Assembly: GCA_943704525.1 (NCBI GenBank)
Contig: CALSCQ010001224.1
Span: 1-51,420 of the forward strand
Source of the DNA: Pigoraptor vietnamica
Lineage: Eukaryota; Opisthokonta; Filasterea
DNA: 51,420 nucleotides
Direction: 5' to 3'
Positions 31,086 to 41,037 of this stretch are shown one piece after another. Every line of letters starts with the position of its first letter. Within the stretch, counting starts at the first letter, position 1. The notes under the pieces are model-generated. The model was not told where the DNA came from and ran no database searches. It was given only the letters and a program-made list of their open reading frames with translations. The position numbers and the translations under genes are program-made.

Positions 31086-31180
31086 TTTCGCTGTCAAGCC
31101 ACTGGCAGTGCTGAAGACTTGGAGGTTGTTTCGATAATCGTCGTGCGATTAATCGCTCAAATCGTGAGACGATGCGTGGG

Positions 31181-31192
31181 GGGCCTTTTATA
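31181..31192 (-). promoter_or_regulatory. TATA element of HSF-A
   Basis: The minus strand reads TATAAAAGGCCC, about 96 bp upstream of the HSF-A ATG. It matches the TATAAAAGGCC core of both histone genes. Confidence 0.65.
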
Positions 31193-32933
31193 GTGGGGCG
31201 GTGATGTGAGCAGCGGCAGATGGGCAGCTGAGCGGTGCGCGTGTGAGTCGCACGCACATGACGCTGCACTTTGGGCAACCATATGGCCGAGACAGGCTGT
31301 GCAGTAATAAAAAAATTGGAGTCTCCGTGCGCTGCCATTGGTCGGCCGCGCGACGAAAGGTGCGGATGGCGCACTCCCATTGGCTGAGGCAGTGTGCACA
31401 ACTGACAGCTTGCACAGCCCTCTTTCACTTTTTTTTGAAGGGAGAAACAACACGTGTACGTCGTCCGAATTAACGCAAAATAACGCGCGCTCACTATGAA
31501 AAATGTATGGGGTTGGAGCGGAAGGGGCACGGGATGTGGGGCTTGGACCATTGACGTCTACGCTTGCACGCGCACAGCTCGGCTTGCCGACCGGACAACC
31601 ACCATGTGGGGCATTATGTTACTTTTTATGCCATATTGGGATATTTGATTCCTTCGTAGGCTGAGTATGGCAAGTATGATAAGATGCTTTTCTATAAATA
31701 ATCTCGGGCGTTCTGAAACGGAATGATCAAAGAACAATACTTATGGCGCCCTCGTAGCAATGCCGATTCCAGTACTCAATGAAAGACGTTTAATGCACAC
31801 GAAAATCCCCTACTTATTGGGATCTTCGTGGGATGAGGGCGTCACCACCTTCCTGCGGCCTTCGTTGCCCACACTCACGCGACCATTTGCAACGCACTCA
31901 CACACGCTCACACACGCTCACACACACACCCACATCGACGCGCGCCGTGCCGTGCGAAATTGCCCCTAAATTTAAAGGCAAAAATGCCATGGGGAAGAGC
32001 GTCTGCCGAACGTGCGGCTATGGCTGTTTCCGTAAGCCACATGTTCTGGCCGTTCCGTGGAAGTCGGTCGCGCGACTGTCCACTCACTCTCGGGCGGAGA
32101 TAATAGAGGATGTGTGGACGCGTGCAACCCACTTTCCGTCGCTGCCTCCACGGGCAGTCTTCCCTCCGAAGTTCCGAAATTCCTGGTTTGCCTCTCGTCG
32201 TCAAGCAAATCGATCCACTTAACCTCAAAACTTAGTGCGGATGTTATGTCGGCAACAGCGCGCACTGCTGTTGTATGGGGCTCCCGTAAGGCCAAGCACT
32301 ATGCGCCGCATTTGCTGACGTCAGCCGTCGCTCCGTTCGTCAGCCATGTGCGCGGTCCCATTGTCGCCACTGTCTGCGGCCCCGCGTGGCTGAACGGCTT
32401 AGCGGCCGGCCACTGCCGTAGTGGTTATGGGCCGGGTCACTTAGGATCGTCACCGATGTGACGGCCTTAGTGTGCACGCGCGCCTCACTGTGTGTGGTCC
32501 TAACCCCATACACAGGCGGTTCTCCGGCGGCCGCCCCGAGGGGACATACACAGGCGGTCGCGCTAACTTGCATCTACTCAGTGGGGCCACCAGAGTGGTG
32601 ATATGATCCGTACCGCCCGCGACTGAGGCCGCCCAGCAACAGGCGGCGCGCAATGTCGTAAGAGTCTCTGATGTGCAGATAGGTGCCCAACCAGGCCTCT
32701 GCCGTTCTCAGTGCCAGGGCCGCAGCCGGCCCCCGTCCCCAGCCCTTGGTGACTGCTGGCACCGGACGGCCCGAGCACGGCCTCGGCCTTTTCGGCAGAT
32801 CTCGAGAATCACTATTGGGGTGCTGGCCACTTCGATCGCTACATGTAGTCCCGTGCTGACTCTGCCGCGAGTGTCGGCCGATTCAGTCGCATTCTGCATT
32901 GCCGACCCGTTGACTTGGCGCCCTTCAATTTTC

Positions 32934-33160
32934 ACAATAAAACACAAGCTGGCAAAAACACGCAGTGACGATCCGTTTCATTCAGTCGCACTGTGCCTCG
33001 GTACTTTCGCCCAGCGAACACGCACGCACATGCCAGCGCACGCACAATAAAACACAAGCTCGCAAAACGCAGTGGCGATCCGTTTCATTCAGTCGCCGAC
33101 TGTGCCTCGGTACTTTCGCCCAGCGAACACGCACGCACGCACACGCCAGCGCACGCAAGA
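32934..33160. repeat. 110-bp tandem duplication near HSF-B 3' end
   Basis: Two units begin ACAATAAAACACAAGCT at 32934 and 33044 and share GATCCGTTTCATTCAGTCGC and CTCGGTACTTTCGCCCAGCG. The copies differ by small indels. Confidence 0.85.
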
Positions 33161-33279
33161 AATACAGAATAGCAACGCGCCACGCAATCGCACTTGATAG
33201 CGGAAACACAGACGAGGCTCCACGCGCAAATCTTCCTTGCTCGTGCGCCCCACTCCATTTCAGTCTCCTCCGTCGCCCC

Positions 33280-35342
33280 TCAGATCGACGCGATGTCCGA
33301 AAGGCCGTGCAGAGAGAGAGCGCCGTCCTCGCGACGCTGTGTCTTGCGGCGCTTGTCCACGGGCGTGATGGCAGGCTCGGCCGTGCCGTCCGCCAGCGCA
33401 CCAAACACCATCTCCGCCTTGCGTTTCTCGCCGCCAACGAAAAGCGTGCTGTGCGTCGTCGCAAGAGGGACGACGGGGATAGGCCCTCCGGCAGACCGGC
33501 GCCTCCGATCGATGAGACGGAGCTGTTCCGTGATGCTATTCGGCGCGGCGCCGGCGGTCGGAGAGGACGGATGCGTGCCGCGACCGAACGGTGGCGTCGA
33601 CGTGAGGTCGACCAAGGAGAGGCTGGCGGGCGACTCGGCGCGCTCGTTGCCGACGCTGTCGAGACGAGTGATGTCGCCCCGCGTGCGCTGCTGCACGCCC
33701 AGTCCGGCGTTGGCGATGGAGGCACTGAGCGACGTGGTGATGCTGTTTCCGAGTTCGAGGAGGCCCAGCACTGCGGCGAGGAGGGACAATTAGGACATCA
33801 CTCGCACAACACACACACAAACACGCACGCACGACAAGCGACAGACGCTCCTATATAATGCCAGCACATATGCACGTGTACACGCACGCACGCGCAAGTC
33901 CGACGCAACTACTCACTCGGGTCGGTGCCCGCTGCCGCCGCCAGTTGCGCCGCCTGTCCCTGGGTTATCCACTGCGTGATCCGCGTGATCTGTTCCTTGT
34001 GTTGCTGGAGTTCGAATCCGTTCGTCGCCACGACCTGCTGAAGGTCCTGCACGCAACGACGGGAAGTAGTGAGTGCATGCATACACACGCACGACCAAGA
34101 GCGAAAGCAGCGAGTACACACCACTGACACACAGACACTCAGACACACTCAGACACACACAGACGCGCGCACGTACGCACAAAAAGAACAACACGAGAGT
34201 CGGCGCGCGCCGTACCTGGACCCTCTGCTTCAGAAGCGCGTTCTCTTCGCGCTGCGCCTCATGCGACGCCCGCAGCACCTCTAGCTCCGCCGCATTCTCG
34301 TGGCTCGCGCACTTGCACTTGCACGTCGACTCGGCGGAATCCGACTCGTCGTCCTCCGAGCCCTCGTCAGAGGCTGTCTGGTTGCGGGACTTGGTAGAAT
34401 GGCGGCGCTTGATCTGTGCGATGAGGTCGTAGCGACCGCGAATGAAGAATGGGTGGCTGAACTCGACAGCGCCGGGGGTCTGCGTGGAATAGCGCGACTG
34501 GACGACCTGCATGACACGTAGGGAGTCGGTGTGGCGTCGTCAGCGTGGTTGTTACGTGTGCGCACGCGTGAATGGCAAACACACGAAAACACAACGCGAG
34601 TGAGAGTAGCAGTTCGCAGAGGGAGGAGACACCGACGGCAAATCGATAGAGACACGCGGCGCATCCGCAACGCCCCTGTGCAATGGCAAACGCTGGGACT
34701 TGCCTTATGAAAGCCGTACATGTTGAGCTGGCGAACGAAGCTCGGCATGCTCTCGTGCTTGAAGTACCGCGGAATAGCGAGGCGGGCGACTGTGGGAAGA
34801 GGGGACGCCGGCGAGAGGGGGGCAAGCACTGTCAACATATGACCAAAAATGCGAGTGAATCCAACTTATGCAAGTGCAACAACCACAGACGCAACGACGA
34901 CAGAGAGCTGGAAGATAGAAAAAGTGACAAAGACACTGAGGGGACGGTGCAGACGAGACGGAAACATACTGTAAACACGCAAACACGCGGGAATAGAACG
35001 CTGTATGCGCTAAAATAGAAGCAACTGAGAGCGTGACACTCAAACTCACAGGAGGTCGGGTCGAAGACAACAATGCTAGCGCCGCTGTCGGCCCACTGAA
35101 GGTACGGCTTGCAGAGGGGGTCCTCCAGCATGCTGCGCGGTGCCAAAATGAACTCGGTCGATTAATCGGTTTCAGATTAAACAAAAACCGTCACAGAACG
35201 TGAAATGAACGCAAAAACGGCTAATAAACTGCTGTTGAACTCACGCCAAAAGCTTGGGGGGAAACGGCAGGCTAGGGCCTCCGTTGTGGGTACGGGCGGA
35301 CATCTGCTGGGCAATTCCCGACGGCGAACCCGCGCTCGCCAT
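33280..35342 (-). CDS. Heat-shock transcription factor (HSF-B)
   Basis: Six exons (minus): 35245-35342, 35050-35132, 34704-34789, 34216-34506, 33917-34046, 33280-33770; 392 residues. The HSF DNA-binding domain reads [51 protein letters not shown]. An acidic linker with CKCKC precedes a Leu/Gln coiled coil (AQREENALLKQRVQDLQQVV), the likely trimerisation region. The C-terminus is Ser/Thr/Pro-rich with basic KRRKTQRR. Its first two intron positions and phases match HSF-A, so the genes are paralogues. Intron 3 starts GC, not GT (AAG|GCAAGT), a known minor donor class. It is more diverged than HSF-A and may have a different target set. Confidence 0.92.
34118..34178 (-). repeat. GT-rich microsatellite in HSF-B intron 4
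   Basis: Imperfect CA/GA repeats on plus, GT/CT-rich on the sense strand, starting about 37 nt after the donor at 34215. Confidence 0.8.
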
Positions 35343-36769
35343 CTTGTTGTCTATCGCCGTCGCCGTTCAAAATCGAGGACTGACGGTGAACTTGCGTCGG
35401 ATCGTCGAGTGCGCTCGCTGGTCCCGCTTGAAGTAAACACAGACGAGTTGCGCGGCACTTAAACGTTGTGCGTCGCCGGTCACCACGAACTTGAGGATTT
35501 CGCAATTACGCCGGTGCACCGCGACACGTGCCGCGAGTCCCGTTGTAAGCGGCTCACGCGACCCTGCTCGTAGATAGTGCGATGGCGTGGATGAGACCGC
35601 GTTTAAGAGTGGTGCACGCAGGTGACCGTCGCATCTCATGTGTGCACGTCCGCGGCTCACGCGATCCAGTTTGCCCACGCACTGTCAGCGGGGCTGTGTC
35701 AACAAGGAACGACGAGGAAACGACGGAAATGGCTAAAATGCGCAAGTAAACGGGCGACTGAAACGCGGACATGTGAAGGGCAATTGACTGACTGCGGTGG
35801 CAGAAATGGTCGCCGGAACTCGCGTGAGGCTAAGTCGAGACTCACCGACAGTGGCGGCGCGTGCCCGATGCGGGACATTCAGTCGCGGTGGCTTTCTCTT
35901 GAGTGCGAGGCGTGAGTCTTATTGCTCACACTTGGCGATCCTGACACTGAGTAAGCGGGCCCACGCGAGCTAGTGTGTCGGGCGCTATTGTGTGGAAACG
36001 GTTCATAGTGAGTCGGTGTCACTGTGCCCGTGTGCGGAGTATTGACACATTTGGCTGTCGCGTGCTTCTGCTCAATGCGGCGATGTTCCGACCTGAGGGG
36101 GGAGCAGCACGTTCTTGCCGAAGTGACGCGGGTGGGGAAACACTCGCGGTTATCATTGGGCAGTGGAGAAACATGCATGCCACAAAAAGGGCAATTATGG
36201 GAACATGGAAGGGTAAAGCTGGTAACAGGGCAATGGGCGCCGTCATGGAAAGTATCCGCCATGGTGGACACCTTCAACGCGTTGCACTGAGTGCGGTACG
36301 CGGATCTTGACAAGCGTGTCAGCAGATCGATTCTGGAAGTCCCAATTAGTATGGCCCAGTACTTCTCGGGGCTCTACGGGTGTTTTGACAGCGCGTGCAA
36401 AATATCCCCAGCAAGGGTAACCGTTGTGCTGTGGTAAGTCGCACGCGCGCCGGACTTTCTGGTTGGACATAACGCCCGATGAAGGGCTAAATACCCCCGA
36501 TGTCACACGACTGTTTTGGAGGAATTTGGCGGGAACTCGGATAATTTGGCGCTGGCACGTGCTGGAAATTGCCGCAATCGACGACATTTGCATCCGATCT
36601 AAACGCTGAGGGCTCAACTCGTAATTTGTCGACGGCGCCTCGAACTGACCGCCTGTTTCACGCAAGGGGCATTCTTTGCTGCGGCTGCTTCGCACGGGGT
36701 GGTTGGGCCGTGCGGGGCCGTTTTGCCGCTCTTACGTTTCCGTTCTGAGAAGACCTATAACCGGCGAAA
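35343..36769. other. Divergent spacer between HSF-B and DPH3
   Basis: 1.4 kb. GCGGCTCACGCGA occurs at about 35548 and 35653. Open frames on both strands (about 35880-36700) give no recognisable protein; a minus-strand frame has a CPxC-like cluster (HNCPFCGMHV) but no homologue comes to mind. Treated as non-coding. Confidence 0.4.
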
Positions 36770-37672
36770 ATGTCTGTCTTTCATGACGAGGTGGAAATTG
36801 AGGACTTTGAGTTTGATGAGGAGACGCAGACGTACTTTTATCCATGCCCATGCGGCGACAAATTTCAGATCACAAAGGTGCGAAATCGTCTGACGATTAT
36901 GTTGTGCGTCGCATGCTGTACTCGTTCAAGCCTAGTGTCGGAGAGGCGACGTGTGATACTAACTGCCCATACACTAAGGCTTCAACTTTTTGGTATATTT
37001 TCTCATCGCTTTTGAACGTGTGTTGTATTCAGGATGAGCTTTTGGACGGCGAAGACATTGCGCGGTGTCCCAGCTGCTCGCTCATAGTGCGCGTTATTTA
37101 CAACCCGGTGGGTGGCTCTTCATTATGTGTGTTCTTTGGTGTCTGTGTGTGGCGTGAGAGAGTAAGACGGGAGTGTGTTTGTGTGCGTGTTTACGAGTGT
37201 ATTGCGTGTGCGTGTGCTTTGCTGTGTGCACGCGTGTGTAAGCATGTACATGCGTGTGCATGTGCATGTGCATTCGTGCATGTGCATTCGCGTGTATGCG
37301 CTATGTGTGTGTGTGTATGTGAGTGTGTGTGTGTGTCTGTGTGTGTGTGTGAGTGTGTGTGTGTGTGTGTGTTTGCGTGTGTGTGTGTGTGTGTGCCTGT
37401 GTGTGTGTTTGCGTGTGTGTGTGCGTGTGCGTGTGTATGTGTGTGTGTGTGCCTGTGTGTGTGTTTGCGTGTGTGTGTGTGTGTGCCTGTGTGTGTGTGT
37501 CTGTGTGTGTGTGTGTCTGTGTGTGTGTGTGAGAGTGTGTGTGTGTGTGAGTGTGTGTGTATGTGTGTGTGTGTGCGTGCACTTCTAATGGCTTTCTTGT
37601 GTGCAGGAGGATCTCGAGCCGAAGAGCGGAGATTCAATGTCTGGCGAACCGACAGCCGTAACTGTCGCTTGA
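36770..37672 (+). CDS. DPH3: DPH3, CSL-type zinc protein of diphthamide synthesis
   Basis: Three exons, 36770-36877, 37033-37107, 37607-37672; 82 residues, exactly the usual DPH3 length. The N-terminus [20 protein letters not shown] and the [10 protein letters not shown] and [12 protein letters not shown] blocks match the family; the four Cys bind one iron or zinc. DPH3 supplies electrons to the DPH1-DPH2 radical enzyme that makes diphthamide on elongation factor 2, and also serves Elongator-dependent tRNA wobble modification. The last exon ([10 protein letters not shown]) is less conserved than the rest. Intron 2 (37108-37606) is almost entirely GT repeats and is six times longer than the exon before it. 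Confidence 0.95.
37170..37582 (+). repeat. Very long GT-rich microsatellite in DPH3 intron 2
   Basis: About 400 bp of GTGTGTGT with CT, GC and TT interruptions on the sense strand, beginning about 60 nt after the donor and ending 24 nt before the acceptor. Spurious open frames in it encode only Cys/Val or His/Thr runs. Confidence 0.97.
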
Positions 37673-38053
37673 ATTTATGTCTGCGAGCGCGTTTGACTTT
37701 GCGTGCGCGTGCGTCGCCGTCCCAATGTAATTCTCTCTAACTGGCACAGTGGAATCGATGGGGACACGATGATTAAGCTGATCCGACATCTCTACCTGGC
37801 ACAGTGTGACTGTTGCTAGAGTTTTAAGTGTGAGTTGAGCGATTGCTGTTTGCATATTGTTTGTTATTTGTTGTGTGGAGTGAAAACGCTGTGGCAAACG
37901 CAGCAGAGAAAACGCGGCGCACGCACGCACGCGCAACACGCGGGCACGCCCCGCAAACGCACACGCACACACTACGCAGTGTCCAAAGCAACAGTGCCGT
38001 GAGTTCATGAGGTCAAAAGTTCGAGCGCCGGAAGCAACACTGCTCGCGGCTCT
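37673..38053. other. Convergent 3' spacer between DPH3 and VWA3-like gene
   Basis: Two direct copies of CTGGCACAGTG (about 37741 and 37796). A CG/CA-rich tract at 37917-37975. No gene. Confidence 0.4.
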
Positions 38054-38642
38054 TCACTCATCCTTATCCGCCGCGCTCTCCGCCTGCGACATCTTGATGT
38101 AGCGCTCGTTCGAGATGGGCCAGCACTCGAACTCGCCGAGACCTCGCTGCTTCTGTCCGCTCGACAGCAGCACGCTGACCGTCCCCTTCTGCGAGCGCAC
38201 AACCGTGGCCGGGCAGTACGGCTGCGTCGGGTCTGTCGCCCTCACAAGCGTCCCACGCAGAGACGCGGCGAGCTCGTCGCTCTTCATGCTGACGTCAAGA
38301 GAGCTGTCCGCCAGCGAGTCTGTCGACGCGGACAGCATGCTGCCAGCGACAAACGGAGCCAAGACCTTGTCTCCCGCGCGAAGGCGCACGTGCGGGCGCG
38401 CGTTCTTCCCGCCAATTGGGACGATGAATTCCATGTCGGTGGGTTGGACAGACTCGTGTGGGTCGCTGGCGAACTGCACGTGCACGCGGCCCTCGCGGTC
38501 GGCGCCAACGACTTCGGCGCGGTAAAAGCGCCCGTCGGACTTGCGGCAGGCAAGGACAGTGTTCGGCGGGAACTCCTGTGGGAGTGACAGAGGATGTGTG
38601 AGACGATTGAACCGTCATTACTCTGAACACACGCGTCCCACT

Positions 38643-38684
<42 letters not shown>

Positions 38685-40940
38685 CACACATGCCGTCGCT
38701 CACACACTACAAACGCAAGCCACCCACCACAATTTCCATCGCGTCCATGCTCCCGCGTCGGCTGCCAGGCTGCGGCGCCTCAAGGCTCGCCGAGCTGCCG
38801 CGGCGGCTCCCTCCGGCCACCTCCAAGTTGCCCGAATTGCTTGGCGAACCGCCGTCGTCCGAGCCAAAGGGGTAGCCGTCCTGCCTCTTCAACTCCTTCG
38901 GGCTCCGGGGCACGTCGGTGTCGTCCACGCGCCCGCTCTTCAGGCGCGGAGACGTCGCAACAACGTGACGCTCCAGCGCCTCGGCCGCGTCCTTGGCCGG
39001 CTCGAGCTTCTCCCTCAGCTTCTCCATCTTGTGCCGCACGCGCTGCATTTCGGCGTCCATCCGCGAGAGAATGTACGCGCACACCCGCCCGTGCGTGCCG
39101 GCAGACAGCGGGAACACGTGCACGTGGTTCACGTCGGCGCGCACGTCGTCAAAGAACACGACCGTCGCGTACCTTCCCGCAGCCCTCCCCTTCGAATAGG
39201 GCGCGTCGGCGAGCGTCACAATGCCGGGACGGTACTCTTCCGCATCCGGGGCACGCGCAAGCACGCGGTCGCCCGTCTTGAGCCTCCGCGCGGCATTCGC
39301 AGCCGACTCTTCGACCTGCATCGCGTCAAACGGCGACACGCGGATGCGCTCCCCGTCGTCGAATTCGACCGAGATCTCGTCCTTTCCGGCCGCGGCTCCC
39401 TTTCGCTTGCTCACCGTGCCGCAGTAGTAGAATCCCGTCAGCGGCTTGCGCGCAATTACGCGCTGTCCCGGCACAAACTCAAGCGGCTTGCGAGGCGAGA
39501 CATCCTCCTCTTTCGCAACAGCTTCCGCACGCGCGCGCGCGTCGTCCTCGTCCGCGCTCTCCTCAGAGGACGACGAAGACGACGACGAATCGGACGAGCC
39601 GCTCTCGCGCTCAAACGTGACGCTCTTTCGCTTCATGCTCTCGGTCAGCTCGGGTGTGTCCTCCTTCTTCTCGCCATCGCTATCGTGCCTCTCGTCACTG
39701 GCAGGCGATCCCTCTCCCGCCTGCTGCTGTGCGCTACCAGAGGTCCCCGCGCGCGCCGACTGCGGCCTCTTCGCCTTTGGAGTTGCCTTGCGCGGCGGCG
39801 TGTCGTTCTGCGACCCTTCCGCTTGCGGCGCTTCCTTCTTCTTGTGCGTGAGAAGTTCGCGCGCGACGCGCAAGTTGTCCTCGGTCCGCTCCAGTTCCTT
39901 CTCGAGCAGCTTGATGTCCGTACCGCCCACGTCGCCGCGGAGTCGCAGCTTCGCCACGCGCTTCCGCACGACCTCCTCATCGGACGAATCGTCGGAATTT
40001 CCCTCCGGCAGGGGCGTGGCCGACTTTCCGACGGACGAGAACGAGTGGAAGCGGCCTCCAAACTCCTTCGCAATGCGGTGGAGCGTGTCGTTCGCCTTGG
40101 CGTTGAGGCAGTTGAACGAGATGCCGTGCACGCGAAGCTGGCGTCCCCCGCGCATCTGCCGAATTTCCTCGATGAGCGTCTCCGCCGACAGCTCCGTCTT
40201 CCCGCCGAGAATAAAGTAGACAGAGTCGGCGCCCTCGATGGTCAGCGCCACGCGGAACGCCTGCAAGAGGTTGCGGCGGCCCGACGGGCGCACGCCGCGC
40301 AGCCAGTCGACAACGGTCGCGTGGACCGCCTGCGAGTAGCGCGTGAGACGGCCAAAGCACGCGCGGACGACGTCCCCGAACACGACGACGTCAAACTCGG
40401 TGCTGGCGTGGAACTGCTCCTTCAGCGTGCGCTTGAGTCCCACGACGGCCGTGTCGAATCTACATGTGTAGAAAATGGGTCACTCACGTGCGGTCGTTTG
40501 TCCAAAACTCCACGCGCATAGAGGCAAACACAGTAACTCGGACCGTGCAGAGGCCAGTTCGAACGAGGTTCGTCGGCAAGCACACAGACAACCGCAGCCA
40601 TATTGTTTGTAACTCACCCCTCGACTCCGGTCGATGCGTCGAGCAAGAAGACGACCTTTTCCTCGGTCACCGTGCCCACGACGGCACGACTGGGCGACCG
40701 AAGCAGTTCCAGCCGCGCAACGATACGCTCGCGAAGTGCGGAGAGCCGACGCTCGTACTTGACAAGCTTGGCGCCCGCCGGGTGCACGTGACGCATCTCG
40801 CCGTTCACGAGCTATGACAGGGGATAACAGACGAGGGGATAACAGACGAGGGGGCATTCAGAGCACTGAACTTGTACACACAATGCGTGCGTAATAAGCG
40901 AATAATAGACAATATTCCCCCCCCCNNNNNNNNNNCCCCC

Positions 40941-40971
<31 letters not shown>

Positions 40972-41000
40972 GCACACACACACGCACACACACACACACG

Positions 41001-41037
<37 letters not shown>

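Larger units (their letters stand above)
31086..33279. other. Spacer between HSF-A 5' end and HSF-B 3' end
   Basis: HSF-A promoter at the left (TATA 31181-31192; histone-like motif 31492-31509). Then 1.5 kb without a recognisable gene: AT-rich 31610-31720, CA-rich 31900-31935, a GC-rich stretch with CATACACAGGCGGT twice (about 32508 and 32547), and a 110-bp tandem duplication at 32934-33160. Minus-strand frames at 32574-32762 are open but short and unrecognised. Confidence 0.45.

Noticed and set aside
32574-32947. Minus-strand frames that looked transposon-like
   Set aside because: Short, no catalytic motif, no flanking repeats; cannot be supported.
35879-36695. Overlapping frames with a CPxC cluster upstream of DPH3
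   Set aside because: No homology recognised, frames on both strands are equally open, no splice pattern supports a gene.
37170-37640. Long open frames of Cys/Val or His/Thr across GT repeats (also at 6640-7180, 44890-45300, 49060-50060)
   Set aside because: They are translations of microsatellites inside introns; both strands stay open because the repeat has no stop codons.
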